DNA from: Tolypeutes matacus
Lineage: Eukaryota; Chordata; Mammalia; Cingulata; Chlamyphoridae
Assembly: GCA_026826555.1 (NCBI GenBank)
Contig: JAKSZT010053837.1
Location: forward strand, 1,846,891-1,910,890
DNA length: 64,000 bases
Direction: 5' to 3'
Position numbers and translations under genes: made by a program. Numbering within the stretch: position 1 is the stretch's first letter; every line of letters begins with the position of its first letter. The notes beneath the pieces were generated by a model. That model searched no databases and was not told the origin of the DNA. It saw nothing but the letters and a program-made list of their open reading frames with translations. Of the stretch, positions 45,742-60,970 are shown in pieces.

Positions 45742-48290
45742 ACTACTTATTTTAAATTAGACTGTGGCTGAAAGAGGTAGTCTGTGGACATAAATATCAA
45801 GTGAAAGGAAACTAGAAAATAATCTAGGGAATATGTAACAGGATATGTAACAGTGATTTTAGTGACAGATGAAGATTGTGGTTAATAGTATAAATATACG
45901 AATGATCATCTTTTACAAAGTGTTAACACTATGGTAATACACGGGAAAATTAGCAACTAATGTAACTTTTGGATGATAGTTAACAGTAATACTGTAATAT
46001 TTTTGCAGCAATGGCAAAGAAGATACATAAATTCTAAGAGACAACTGTAGGGAGGTATAAGGGGGTAGGGGATTTTCCTTTTGGAGTAATGAAAACATTC
46101 TAAAATTGAATGAGGCGATGAAAGCACAACTCTGATGAAAGTGTAAGAGCCAATGAGTGTACACTTAGAATGGACTGTACAAAACATGGGGCTGTGTAAC
46201 ACAGGGAATCCAGTGGTAGAAGATGGAATGTGGTTATGAGAAAAATATAAGAACATTCTTTCATGAACTGTAACAAATATTTAATGCCAACAACGCGCTT
46301 GTTTTGGCAACACATATACTAAAATACTAAAACAGGGTGCTAATAATCAGGTGAGTTGGGTAAAAAATACACCAAATGTAAGATTTGGGCTATAGTTAGT
46401 TCATAGTTTGTAACAAATGTCTCAAGGCAAGGTGTTGATGGTGGGATGATGTATGGGAGCCCTGGATGATGATATAACATGTTTGCTTTACAAATTCACA
46501 ACTTTTAATATACACTTACTTTTATGTATGTGCACGTTATATATACGTCAATAAAATTTTATTTTAAAAAAAGAAGTATAGGAAAATATTATGAACAATT
46601 ATACACCAAACTAAATAACCCAGAAAAAATGGGAAAATTCCTAGAAAGATATAAATTATACAAGAAACTCAAGAAGAAATAGAAAACATCAACAAATCTA
46701 TAACACATATAGAGACTGAATCAATAATCAAAACCTTCAACCAAAGAAAATTCCAGAATCAGAAGGCTTCACTGATGAATTCCACCATTTAAGGGGCAAT
46801 TAAGATTAATCCTTCTCTAACTCTCCCAAGAATTCAAAAGGAAGGAACACTTCCTGATTCATTCTATAAGTGCAGCATTACTCTGACACCAAAGCCAGGT
46901 AGAGACATCACTAGAAAAGAAAATTATAGAACAATTTCCCTTATGAATATGGATGCAAAGATCCTTAAAAATAATACTAGCAATTTGACTCCAAAAAGTG
47001 AGATTCAACACAGGAATACAAAGGTAGTTCAACATACAAAAATTCATCAATGTAATATACTATATAAATAGAATGAAGGAAAAAAGGACACAATTATCTC
47101 AATAGAAAAGCATTCAACAAAACGCAGCACTGTGTCTTGAAAAAAACACTCAGAAAACTATGAAAAGAAGGGAACTTTCTCAATACAATAAAAAATCATT
47201 TATGAAAAACCCATAGTTAGCATCATACTTCATGGTGAATAGTATAAAGCTTTCTCCCTATTGTACTAGAAATTCTTGCCTGAGCAATTAGGCAATAAAA
47301 AGAAAAAGGCATCCAAATTGGAAAGAAAGAAGTAAAACTAAATCTATTTGCAGATAACATGATCTTATGCAGAAAACCCAAAGGAAATCTTTTAAGAAAA
47401 TGATTAAAGCTAAGAAGTGAATTCAGCAAAGAAGCAGGGTGTAAGATCAAGACACACACACAAAGAATTTTCCTATACAATGACCAACCCAAAGAGGAAA
47501 TTTAAAAAACTAAATTTACAATAGCATCCAAAAAAATAAAATATCTAAGAAATAAATTTCATTAAGCATATCAAAGACTTGTATACTGAAAACAACAAAG
47601 CACTGCTGAAAGAAATAAAAGAATCAAATTATATTGCAAAGCAAGAGTAAACTAAACAGTGTGGTACTGGCACAAAGATAAACAAATATATCAGTGGAAC
47701 AGAAATGAAAATCAGACGTGAAAATATGAAGGGATAAGGTGGGACAAAAACAACATAAAGAGAGGAAATGGGGGAATATGGGAACAGAGAACATGTATGC
47801 TATCAAACTAAGTTGGTATCTTTTCAAATTAGTAGCTTATAGATATAGGTTGTGTAATACACACCCCAGGGTAACCATAAATTATTTTTAAAATATACAC
47901 AAACAAAAATGAGAAAGGGATCAAATATATCACACACAAAAATCAATTATACAGAAAAGGAGGTTGTAATAAAGGAAGAGACAAAAAAAAAAAAAAAAAA
48001 AAGATATGACATATAAAAACCAAAGGACAAAATGGCTGAAATACTACTGCCTTTACAGTAAGTAACACTGAATGCTAATGATAATGCTAATGGATTAAAC
48101 TCCCCAATCAAAAGACAGATTGGCAGAATGATAAAAGATTAAAAAAAAAAAAAAAAAAGGCACGAACTAACTATATGTTGTTTACAAGAGACTCATCTAA
48201 GACTCAAAGACACATATAGATTGGCAAAAGATATTCCATACAAATAGTAACCAAAAAAAGAGCTGGGATTGCTAAACTAATATCTAGAAC
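45742..48290 (+). mobile_element. L1 3'UTR followed by degraded L1 ORF2 pieces
   Basis: 45742-46570 is an L1 3'UTR with AATAAAATT near its end. 46571-47870 is sense ORF2 (RT region and on), with stops. 47990-48290 is an ORF2 start with endonuclease phrases such as GGATTAAACTCCCCAATCAA and TTTACAAGAGACTCATCT. Confidence 0.65.
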
Positions 48291-49961
<1,671 letters not shown>

Positions 49962-50129
49962 TCAACTCAGCATTAATGAGCAAATACAACCAAAAATAAG
50001 AAAAGATTAAATAAATCTATAGAAGACTGTCAAAAACCTTTTTAGATACAAAATATTTTTGTAGCATCTTAAAAACAAGAGGGGGGCATAATTCCATCGG
50101 CAGTCCTTTTCTTATTGAAATAATCTGTC

Positions 50130-50839
50130 AGATAAAATTTGAAAGCCTGGCAAGGATAGGGAGCCACTGGAATACTCACACTATTGGTGGGATGGGGTGT
50201 ACAGACACTTTGGAGAACACTGATGTTTCTTAAAAGGTTAATAACTTACACCTACCATAAAATCCAGCCATTCCAAACCTAAGTATTTATGCAAAAGAAA
50301 TATAAGTATATGTCAGCTGCAAAGACTTGTACATAAATGTTCATAGCACCTTTATTTATATAACCCAAAACAGAATCAACCCAAATGTCAACAACTCTTA
50401 TAATTAATAAATGGATAGGGGGGGCGGATGTGGCTCAAATGGTTGGGCGTCCGTCTGCCATATGGAGGGACCTGGGTTCGATCCCCGGGACCTCCCGGTA
50501 AAATAAAAAATATATATAGAAGGCGCATGGGCTGCCAGGCTCTGTGTGCCGCTGAGCTGTCGGGCCCCGGGAGCCATGCAGCAGGATGATGACGTAACAG
50601 TGGAGAGACAAGACGAGATGCTCCGAAAGCTCCAGAAGCCAGGAGCTGAGGTGGCACAGGCAGCAGAATACCTCTCTCCTACATCAGAGGTCTCCAGGAT
50701 TGAATCCTGGTGAAGACTTGGAGGAGGAGGAGGATGAGAAGAGATGGCAGGAAACAGACACAGAATTGCCCAGCAAATGGAAACAAAACAGCAGAAAAAG
50801 GGGGAAGGAGGTGTTTAAAATGGATGAAGTAAATAAATA

Positions 50840-50873
<34 letters not shown>

Positions 50874-51300
50874 TGGATAAATAAATTATGATAGCCAAAT
50901 AGAATACTCAGCAGTAAAAAGTAATGAATTGTGTATACACAGAATATGGATGAATCCTGAAATAATTATGCTAAGTGAAAAAGAGCCAAATAAAAAAAGA
51001 AAATATACTGCATGATTCTATTTATATAACATCTTTAAAAATGAAAATTAATCTATTGTGACAAAAAGCAAATCAGGGAGGGGTTATCTGGAGATGAAGT
51101 GACAGAATGGAAAACACGAGGAAGGGATTATAAAGGGGCAAAAGGAAATTTTTGTGGGTGATGACTATGTTATATTGATTGTAACAATGGTTTCAGAGGT
51201 ATACATACATGTCACACCAATACATTTTATACTTTACTTGTATGTTATTTATTATAGATTAATTATATTTTAAATAAAGCTGTTGAATTGAAGGATCTGA
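50130..51300 (+). mobile_element. L1 3' fragment split by a SINE
   Basis: Sense L1 phrases lie on both sides of a SINE at 50418-50870, which is flanked by the duplication AAATGGATA. The L1 continues to about 51290. Confidence 0.7.
50418..50870 (+). mobile_element. CATATGGAGGGACC-type DAS SINE
   Basis: Full-length SINE with head GGCGGATGTGGCTCAAATGG, body and A tail. The duplication AAATGGATA is at 50409-50417 and 50871-50879. It lacks the 217-bp module of the composite element. Confidence 0.9.
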
Positions 51301-51409
51301 CAGAGTTCTTACAGAAACTATTTTATTCTGCTGTATATTATTAGAATGGTCTTTGAATAAAACCTAGCATCAAAACTAAGTAAAAAGCCTCCCTTAAAGA
51401 ACTATTTTT

Positions 51410-52375
51410 TTTTTTCTGAATGACTCGTTTTTTTTCCCACTAGAAAAGTTGTAGGTTTACAGGAAAATCATGCAGAAAATACTGAGTTCCCATATTCCCC
51501 TCCTCACGCAGTTTTCCTTATTTTAACAATTTGCATTAATGATATTTTTGTTACAATGAAACAATATAATTATAATAATACTCCGCATTACAGTTCACAG
51601 TCTGTGTTGTACAACGCTCTGGTTTTTGTTTTTAAAGTTTTATTCTAGTAACATATATACAACCTAAAACTTCCCCTTTTAACCACATCCAAATATACAA
51701 TTCAGTGGTGTGAATTGTACTCACAATGCTGTCCTACCATCACCATCGTCCATTACTAAAACTTTTCCATCACCCCAAAGAGAAAAACCCTGTACCAATT
51801 AAGCAGTCACTACCCCATTCCCTATACCACCCCGGCCTATGGTAACCTATATTCTAGATTCTGACTGGATGGATTTGCATATTCTAATTGTTTCATATAA
51901 AAGAGATCATACTTTATTTGTCCATTTCTGTCTGGCTTATTTCACTCAACATGATGTCTTCAAAGTTCATTCATTTTGTCACATGTATCAGAACTTCATA
52001 ATTTTTTAGAGATGAGTAATATTCCCATTTTGTTGAATATATGTATGTGTATATATATGTACATATCACATTTTGTTTATCCATTCATTAACTGATAGAC
52101 ACTTGGATTGCTTCCATCTCTTGGCAACTTGTGAATAATGCCACTGTAAATATTGGTGTGCAAACATCTATTGGAGCCTGGTTCAATTCTTTTGGACATA
52201 CACCTTGAAGTACGATAGTTGGATCATATGGTAATTCTGTACTTAATGTACTATGGAACCACCAAACTGTTTTCCAGAGTTTGGACCACTTTTTATTCCC
52301 ACAAATAATTAATGAGTGTTTCTATTATTCCATATCTTCTCCAACACATCTTCTATTTTTAAAATAGTAGCCATT
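51410..52375 (-). mobile_element. antisense L1 3' end
   Basis: Antisense phrases include GCTTATTTCACTCAACATGA, GATAGACACTTGGATTGC and TTGGATCATATGGTAATTC. It abuts a sense L1 at 52376. Confidence 0.75.
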
Positions 52376-53335
52376 ACTCAAAATGGATCAAAGGTGTAAA
52401 TACAAAAACCAGGACCATAAAGCTACTAGAAGAAAATGTAGGGAAACATCTTCAAGACCTTATAGGAGGTGGTGGTTTCTTGGACCTTACATCCAAAGCA
52501 CATGCAAACAAAAGAAAAAATAGATAAATGGGACCTCCTCAAAATTAAACACTTTTGCACCTCACAGGACTTTGTCAAAAGGCTGAAAAGGCAGCCAACT
52601 CAATGGGAAAAAATATTAGGAAATCACATATCTGATATGGGTTTAATATTCAGGATAAATAAGATGTTACAACTCAACAATAAAAAGACAAACAACCCAA
52701 TTTAAAAATGGACAAGACTTGAATAGACATTTGTCCAAAGAAGAAATACAAATGGCAAAAAACACATGAAGAAATGCTCAACATCACTCATGATTAGGGA
52801 AATGCAAATTAAAACTACAATGAGATATCATTTCACACCTATCAGAATGGCCACTATTAAAAAGATAGAGAACTACAAGTGTTGAAGAGGATGTAGAGAG
52901 ATAGGAACACTTCTTCACTGTTGGTGGGAACGCAGGATGGTACAATCACTACGGAGGACTGTTTGGCAGTTCCTAAAGAAGTTGAATATAGACTTGCTAT
53001 GTGACCCTGCAATACCACTACTGGGTATATACCCAGAAGAACTGAGAGCAGTGACACGAACAGACATGTTCATAGCGACATTACTCACGATTGCCTAAAG
53101 TTGGAAACAAGCCAGGTGTCCATCAACAGACAAATGGATAAACAAACTGTGGTCTAGTCACATGATGGAATATTATGTAGCTGTAAGAAAAAATGAAGTC
53201 GTAAAGCATATGATAACATGGATGAACTTGGAGGACATTATGTTGAGCAAAGCAAGCCAGACACAAAAGAAAAAACACTGTATGACTGTGTTACTATGAA
53301 CCAAATATATTGTGTAACATATTGTTTGATTCAAA
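52376..53335 (+). mobile_element. L1 ORF2 C-terminal fragment
   Basis: Sense ORF2 phrases include CTACTAGAAGAAAATGTAGG, AATGCAAATTAAAACTACAA and GGAATATTATGTAGCTGTAA. A 78-codon frame at 52469 is only part of this. Confidence 0.75.
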
Positions 53336-53569
53336 AAAAAAATTTGTATGTACCTAACACAAAGTCCTGAAGTTGCTTCCCTAAGTTTTTTCCTCGTCTT
53401 ATAATCCTTGTTCTTATATTTGAACCATTTTGTATTAATTTTTGTATACCATGTGAAATAGGGGTCTACTTCTTTTGAATATGAATAACCAGTTTTCTAA
53501 GAACTATTTGTTGAAGAGACTATTCTTTCCCCATTGAGAGGACTTGACCCCCTTATCAAAAATCAGAGA

Positions 53570-53757
53570 GGGAAGCGGCTGTGGCTCAATCAGTAGGGCT
53601 CCCGTTTACCATATGGGAGGCCCCGGGTTCGGTTCCCGGGGCCTCCTGGTGAGGGCAGGCCCACCCGTACGGCATGGCTGGCTGACCCAGTGAGCACAAG
53701 CAGCAAGGGGGGGATAAATGAATAAATAAATAAAATCTTAAAAAAAAAAAAAAAAAA
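53570..53757 (+). mobile_element. young short DAS-type SINE
   Basis: Near-identical to other short-subfamily copies. AAATCAGAGA flanks it. It is inserted in an antisense L1. Confidence 0.9.
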
Positions 53758-53761
53758 TCAG

Positions 53762-54150
53762 AGAAGCAGATGTGGCTCAAGGCACTGGGCTCCCTTCTAC
53801 CATATGGGGGATCCAGGGTTCGATTCCCGGGGTGTTATGAAGGCAAGCTGGTCCGAGCAGCAAGCTGGCCCACATGAAGTGCTGGCCCATGCAAGAGTGC
53901 TGGAGCAACAAAAAGAGACACAGAGGACAGACAATAAGAGACGCAGCAGACCAGGGAGCTGAGGTGGCACAAGAGATTGAGTGCCTCTCTTCTACTCTGG
54001 AAGGACCCAGGATCAGTTCCCAGTGCAGTCCAAAGAGAAAACAAGCAGACACAGAACAACACACAGCAAATGGACAGAGAGAACAGACAGCGAGCCCAAA
54101 ACAACGGGGAAGGGGGGATTAATAAATGAATAAATCTTAAAAGAAAAAAT
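53762..54150 (+). mobile_element. dimeric DAS-type SINE
   Basis: Heads lie at 53762 and about 53955, with a typical spacer and a tail AATAAATGAATAAATCTTAA. It directly follows the young SINE. Confidence 0.82.
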
Positions 54151-55403
54151 ATCAATTGGCCGTAGATATGAGAGTTTATTTCTGAACCCTCAATTCAATT
54201 CCACTGGTCTGTCTGTGACAGTACAGTGCCATTTTGATTACTTTAGCTTTGTAATAAGTTTTAAAGTCAAGAAATACAAGTTCTCCAACTTCATTCTTCT
54301 TTTTCAAGATGGTTTCAGTTATTCAAGGCCCTTTACCATTCCATATAAAGTTGATAACTGTATGCTGAAGAATTACAAAGACAAGTTAATAAAAAAGTCT
54401 TACTTCAAAAAATAAATAAAGTTAATGACTGGCTTTTCCATTTCTGCAAAGAAGGCTATTGGAAATCTGATTGAGATTACACTGAATCTGTAAATCACTT
54501 TGGCTAGAATTAACATCTTCACAATATTTAGTCTTCCAATCCATAAACACAGAATGTCCCTCCAATTATTTAGGTCCTCTTTGATTTCTTTTAGCAATGT
54601 TTTGTAGCTTTCCATGCCAAGTCCTTTATATCCTTAGTTAAATTTATTCCTAGATATTTGACTCTATTAGTTGCTATTATTAATGGAAATTTTTTCTTGA
54701 TGTCCGGCCTCAAATTGTACATTACTAGTGGGCTCTCTCTGCCTAGTGTATAGAAACACTACTGATTTTTGCATATTTACCTTCTACCCCAACATTTTGC
54801 TAAATTCCTTTCTTGTGGATTTTTCAGGATTTTCCAAATATAGGATCATGTTATCTGCAAACAGAGAAAGTTTAACTCCTTCCTTTCCAGTATGGTAGTC
54901 TTTTATTTACTTTTTCTTACCTAAATTCTCTGGCTAGAACATCCTCGGTGGGCATCCTTGTCTTGATCATGTTCTTAAAGAGAAAGCTTTCAGTCTTTCA
55001 TCATTGGGTATGATATTAGCTGTGGATTTTTCATATATGCTGTTTATCATGCTGAGAATGTTTCCTTCTATTCCTATTTTTCTGAGTGTTCATATCAAAA
55101 ATGGGTGCTGTATGTTATCAAATGCCTTTTCTGCATCAATTGAGATGATCATGTGCTTCTTTAATTCTATTCTATTCTTTATTCTATTAATGTGGTATAT
55201 TACACTAACTGATTTTCTTATCTTAACCACACTTACATTCCAGGGATAAATCCTACATGATCATGGTATATAATTTACTCAATGTGCTGTTGGGTCTGGT
55301 GTGCTAATATTTTGTTGAGGATATATTTATCAGGAATATTAGTCTCTAATTTTCTTTCCTTGTGGTATAATCTTTAGCTGACTCAGATATTAAGGTGATA
55401 TTG

Positions 55404-55578
55404 AGGGAAGCAGCTATGGCTCAAGCAATTGCGCTCCCGTTTACCATAGGGAGGACCCGGGTTCAATCCCCGGAATCTCCTGGTTAAAAAAAAAGAAAGA
55501 AAGAAAAAAGGCATCCCAAACCTGTGCGGAGAGGTATAGGCCCCTGCGTGGTGAAACAACACACCAAACCAGATAGAA
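55404..55578 (+). mobile_element. DAS-type SINE variant with early A-rich tract
   Basis: Head GGGAAGCAGCTATGGCTCAA with B box GGTTCAATCCCCGGAATC is followed by an A/AAAG tract, then a GC-rich remnant. The duplication AAGGTGATATTG/AAGGTGATACTG flanks it. Confidence 0.75.
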
Positions 55579-57003
55579 AAAAGGTGATACTGGCCTCATG
55601 GAATGAGTTAGAAAATGCTCCTTCCTCTTCAATTTTTTGCAAGAATTTTAACAGGATTGTTGTTAATTCTTCTAATGATATATGGTAAAATTCACCAGCA
55701 AAGCCATGTGGTCCTGCACTGCTTCTTTTAATTCAATCTCTTTACTTGTATCAGTCTGCTGAGATCTATATCTTCTTGAGTCAGAAGATAGTTTGTTTCT
55801 ATGAATTTGTCCATTTCATCTAGGTTATCTTAATTTTTTGGCAGATAGCTGTTCACAGTATCTTCTTATAATCCTTTATTTCTGTGGGGTTGGTAGTAAT
55901 AGCTCCTCTTTCATGTCAAGTTTTAGCTACTTTCTCTTTTTTTTTTTTTTACCTTTATCAGTCTAGCTAAAGTTTTCTCAATTTACTGACCTTTTGAAGA
56001 AACCAAACCTTTGGTTTCAATGATTCTCTCTCTTGCTCTCTAATGTTTATTTTATTCTATATGTCATTTATCTCCACTCTAATCTTTGTTATAGCCTTCC
56101 TTCTTCTTGCTTTGGGTTTTGTTTGCTCTTCTTGATCTAGATGCTCCAGTTGTGAAGAATATCTTTGATTTCTGATCTTTCTCCTATTTTCATATAAGCA
56201 TTCAGAGCTATAAATTTTCCTCTAGCATTACCTTTGCTGCATCCCATACGTTTTGGTATGTTGTATTTTCATTCACCTCAAAATATTTCCTAATTTCCCT
56301 TGTAATATCCTCCTTAATCCACTAGTTGTTTAAGAGTATGCTGTTTAATTTCCACATATTTATGAGTTTTCCACTTCTTCTGTTATTGATTTCTAGCTTC
56401 ATTCCAATGTGGTCAGAGAATGTACACTGTATGATTTCAATATATTTTTTTAATTTATTGAGACTTGTTTTGTGACCTAATAAATGGTCTATCCTGGAGA
56501 ATGATCCATGTGCACCCAAGAAAAATGTGTATTCTGTTGTTGTTAAGTAAAATGTTCGAAACATACTTGTCTAATCTAGTTGGTTTACACCATTTTTCAA
56601 GTCTTCTATTTTCCTTACTGATCTTATGTCTAGATTTTCTATCCATTACTGAAAGTGGTGTGCTAAAGTCTCCTACTATTAAGGTAGATAGTCAATTTCT
56701 CCCTTCAACTCTGTCAATACTTGCTTCATATACTATAGGGCTCTGCCGTTAGGTGCATGTATTTTTAATTATGTTTTCTTTTGGAATTGACACCTTTATC
56801 AGTATACAGCGACTTTCATTGTCCCTTGTAATTTTTGTTTTACTTAAAGACTATTTTATCTGATATTTGTATAGCTATCCCAGCTCTCTTATGGTTATTA
56901 TTTGTATGGTATATGTTTTTTTCCCATCCCTTCACTTTCAACCTATTTGGGTCTTTGAATTTAAAGGCCTTGTAAATAGCATACTGTTAGGTAATGGTTT
57001 TTT

Positions 57004-57457
57004 GTTTTTTGTTTGTTTTTTTTTTTAAGATTTATTTATTTACTTTATCCATTTTAATCCCCCTCCCTTCCCCATTTGCTGCTTTGTGTCCATTTGCTGG
57101 GCAATTCTCTGTGTCTGTTTCCTGCCATCTCCTCCCATCCTCCTCCTCCAGTCTTCACCAGGATTCGACCTCCGATGTAGGAGAGAGGCGTTTTGCCACC
57201 TGCGCCACCTCAGTTCCTGATTTTTGGAGCTTTCGGGGCATCTCGTCTTGTCTCTTCCCTGCGTCTCTCTCCTGTTATGTCATCATCTTACTGCATGGCT
57301 CCTGGGGCCTGGCGACTCACCGGCACACAGAGCCTGGCAGCCCATGCGCCTTCTATATGTATATATTTTTTATTTTACTGGGAGGTCCTGGGGATTGAAC
57401 CCAGGTCTCTCCATATGGCAGACGGACGCCCAACCATTTGAGCCACATCCACCCCCC
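57004..57457 (-). mobile_element. CATATGGAGGGACC-type DAS SINE, antisense
   Basis: Very similar to the copy at 26666, including the body with CGCCACCTC and the head in reverse. TAGGTAATG flanks it near 56989 and 57458. Confidence 0.88.
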
Positions 57458-57725
57458 TAGGTAATGTTTTTTTATCCATTCTGCCAATCTCGCCTTTTAG
57501 AATGTGGAGTTTAACCTACTTACACAGAGTAACTTCTGATTCTTCTGCTATATTTTCTTATAATTCTTTTTTGTCCCACAATTCTTCCATTAATGCCTGC
57601 TTTCAATTTTTTTTTTTTTTCTTTTTTTGTAGCATACCATTTCGAGTCTCTTTCCTATTCCCTCTATATATATTTTCAGATATTTTCTCTGTGGTTACCA
57701 TGGGGCCTATATTTACCATCATTAT

Positions 57726-58255
57726 CTTATCACTAACTGGACACAAACGCAAGGAAAAGGAGAGCTCAGGGACAAAGTCCCAGAGTTAACACATTAAAAT
57801 ATTAAAACATACAATGTGCAACAAAAGAATACAAGACAATCAAGGACACAGGAAATTATGGCCCATCCAAGGGAACAAGAAAAAAACTTCAGAAGCCATC
57901 AACAAAGAGGACCAGATATTGGATATACCAAAGACCTTTAAAACTTGATCCTCAATATGTTCAAGAAGTTAAAACACAGAGAAAAACAAAGATTATCAGA
58001 GAAATGATGAATGAACAATATGAATCTTGATAGAGAGGTAGGAATTTTTAAAGAAACCAAACAGAAACAATGGAGTTGAAGCCCACAATAACTGCAATGA
58101 AAAAAATCCCTAGAGGGTTTCAACAGCAGACTGGAGCTGGCAGAAGAAACAATCAGTAAATGCAAAGACAACTGAAATGATTCAGACTGAGGAGGAGAAA
58201 GAAAAAAGAATGAAAAAAATTGAACAGAATCTGAGAAACCTGTGGGAGTGCCGGG
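57726..58255 (+). mobile_element. L1 ORF1 fragment
   Basis: Degenerate sense ORF1-like sequence, with an ATGGCCCATCCAAGGGAACA-type start near 57858 and coiled-coil-like codons. It starts head-to-head with the antisense L1. Confidence 0.5.
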
Positions 58256-58969
58256 AGCTAATAAAAAAATAATCCTTCACTTACCATAAAACAAAGGCCA
58301 CTTCTACTCCCTATGAAATGCACTCTCCCTGTTCCTGGATGCCTTGAAGTCAGTAATCCTTTGCCCCAGACTGCTGTGACTTAACTGTTTCTTATACTAC
58401 TTTAGCTGTTCACAAGATGCTTCTGCCTGCAAAACAACTTCTGGTAGGGCAAGCTAGCAAAAAATGTCCTAGTTGAGTCTTTCATGGTGCCACCCGATAG
58501 ACTGCCAACAAAACCCAGGTACAAAGAGGTACAACAAAACCCAGGTACAACAAAACCCAGGTGCACAGAGGAGTTACTCTGCTCCCTTGGGAACAGGGCC
58601 AGGGACCCACAGTGGCAAAGCAGGCTGGCTCTACACCATGCCAGGGAGGGTCCTAGGGAGGGAGTAGCTACCTTTTTTTTTTTTTTTTAATTTTTTAAAT
58701 TTTATCAGGAGGTCCCAGGGATCGAACCCAGGTCCCTCCATATGGGAGACAGACGCCCAACCATTTGAGCCACATCCATCCCCCGTGTAGCTACCATTTT
58801 TAAAGCTGTGTTTTCCTGGGTCAGCATTTGCCAGTTACTGCAACCCTTTAATTGTTTTTTTGGACTTTTAAGGAAGATCACGCTGCCACTTTTTGCTAGT
58901 TGTTCAAAGATTACGTGGGGGAAAGGCACCCTAGAATGTCTTTCACTGCCACCACCTTGGAAGACCAGA
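58256..58969. other. unassigned segment with short direct repeats
   Basis: Contains four partial copies of a CAACAAAACCCAGGTACA unit (about 58507-58563) and one antisense SINE head. It lies between L1 ORF1-like and ORF2-like pieces, so it could be diverged L1 sequence. Confidence 0.4.
58673..58786 (-). mobile_element. CATATGGAGGGACC-type SINE head, antisense
   Basis: Only the T tract and tRNA-like head are present (GGTCCCAGGGATCGAACCC). The exact duplication GTAGCTACC is at 58664-58672 and 58787-58795, so the head moved on its own. Confidence 0.88.
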
Positions 58970-59748
58970 AATCCTTAAAGAACTGATACTTAACTTTGAG
59001 AAAGTTGAAGGTGCTAGGACTGAAGTAGTGTAAATTCTATGGCTTTGGCAAAACTTATTTATTCCATGCTTATGGCATTTACCTTACTGATATCAGGGGA
59101 AGCTATATTAATATCAGACAAAACAGATTTTAAATGCAAAAAAAAGTTATAAGAGATACAGAAGGCCATTATATATTAATAAAAGGGACAATCCACCAGG
59201 AAGATATAACAATCATAAATATCTATGCACCTAACTAGGGTGCCCCAAGATACATGAGGCAAACACTGGCAAAACTGAAGGGAGAAACAGACATCTCTAC
59301 AATAATAGTTGGAGAATTCAACACACCACTCACATCATTAGCTAGAACTAGACAGAGGATCAATAAGGAAACAGAGAAGTTGAACAATATGATAAACAAG
59401 CTAGACCTAACAGACATATATGGAAAGTTGCACCCAAACTCAGCGGGTTATACATTCCTCTTAATTTGTCATGGATCTTTCTCGAGGAGAGACCATATGG
59501 TAAGTTACAAAGCAGGTTTCAATAAATATAAAAAGACTGAAATTATACAAAGCACCTTCTCAGATCATAATGGAATGAAACTGGAAATCAATAATACATG
59601 GGAAAGAGGTAAATTAGCAAATGTGTGGAGGCTGAACAACACACTCCTAAATAATCAGTGGATCAAAGAAGAAATATTAAGCAAAATTAGTAAATATATT
59701 GACACAAACGAAAACAAGAACACAACCTGTCAAAACTTATGGCATACA

Positions 59749-60116
59749 GGGAAGCGGATGTGGCTCAAGCACTTGGGCACACTACCACATGGGAGGTCCC
59801 AGGTTCCGTTCCATTGCTTCCTAAAGATAAGACAGTGAACTGTCTCAACAGGCTGGCGCGGCGAGCTGATACAATGAGATGACGCAACAAGGAGAGACAA
59901 CGAGGAAACACAATGAGACACAACAAACAAGGAGCAGAGGTAGCTCAAGCAATTGGGCGCCCCCCTCCCACATGGGAGGTCCCAAGTTCAGTTCCCAGTG
60001 CCTCATAAAAAGAAGATGAGCACACAACAAACAGACACAGAGAGCAGACAGCAAGCTCAAACAATGCGGGAGGGGGAAGGGAAGAAAATAAATTTTAAAA
60101 TAAATAAATAAATAAA
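59749..60116 (+). mobile_element. dimeric DAS-type SINE in L1 ORF2
   Basis: Heads lie at 59749 and about 59930. The tail is AAATAAATAAATAAATAAAT. TTATGG is repeated at both edges. Confidence 0.85.
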
Positions 60117-60187
60117 TTATGGAATTCAGAGAAGGCACTGCTGAGAGGAAAACTGACAGCCCTAAATGCCTATATTAAAAAAGAAGA

Positions 60188-60375
60188 GGGAAGCGGCTGT
60201 GGCTCAATCAGTGGGGCTCCCGTTTACCATGTGGGAGGCCCCGGGTTCGGTTCCCGGGGCCTCCTGGTGGGGGCGGGCCCGCCCGCGCGGCGTGGTTGGC
60301 TGACCCAGCGAGCGCAAGCAGCAGGGGGGGGATAAATGAATAAATAAATAAAATCTTTAAAAAAAAAAAAAAAAA
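60188..60375 (+). mobile_element. young short DAS-type SINE
   Basis: The most GC-rich short-subfamily copy, with several intact CpG sites, as expected for recent insertion. AAAAAGAAGAG flanks it. Confidence 0.9.
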
Positions 60376-60803
60376 GAAGAAGAAAGAGCTAAAAATCAAA
60401 GAACTGAATAACTAGAGAAAATAGAAAAAGAACAGCAAATCATTCCCAAAGCAAGCAGAAGGAAAGAAATAATAAAGATTAAACTAGAAATAAATGAAAT
60501 TGAAAATAAAAAATAGGGGAGGGGGAAATCCTGGTTCTTTGAGATGATCAATATTATTGACAAACCCCTAGCTAGACTAACAAAGAAAAAAAGAGAGAAG
60601 ATGCAAATATATACAATCAGAAATGAAAGGGGGGAAGTTACGACTGACCCCACAAAAATAAAAAGGATAAGATGATATTATGAGAAACAGTATGCCAACA
60701 AACTAGACGACCTAGATGAAATGGACAAATTCCTAGAAATGCACAACCTGCCCTGACTCTACAAGAAATACATATACAAGAACTTAACAAATCACATATT
60801 TAA

Positions 60804-60970
60804 ACAAACTTTACTTTTTTATTTTTTTATCCCCACCCCCCGCTCCGAGACGGTCCCCTCGCCTGTCTGCTTATTGTCTGCTCATCTTCTTTAGGAGGCA
60901 CTGGAAACCGAACCCAGGACCTCCCATGTGGGAGGCAGGCACCCAACTACTTGAGCCACATCCGCTCCCC
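60804..60970 (-). mobile_element. DAS-type SINE, antisense, 3' half
   Basis: A C-rich run, then CTGCTCATCTTCTTTAGGAG and a tRNA-Ala-like head in reverse. AATCACAT-TTTAAA is repeated on both sides. Confidence 0.82.

Larger units (their letters stand above)
53340..57725 (-). mobile_element. antisense L1 ORF2 with nested SINEs
   Basis: The segment reads 5' to 3' from 57725 down to 53340. Antisense RT and endonuclease phrases are frequent, such as TTATCTGCAAACAGAGA, GCATCAATTGAGATGATCAT and TGGTCTATCCTGGAGAATG. SINEs at 53570, 53762, 55404 and 57004 interrupt it. Stops make all frames non-functional. Confidence 0.75.

Noticed and set aside
52376..53335. 5'-inverted L1 together with 51410-52375
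   Set aside because: The antisense arm is L1 3' end rather than the segment upstream of the sense arm, so the pair does not fit twin priming. Two separate insertions are likelier.
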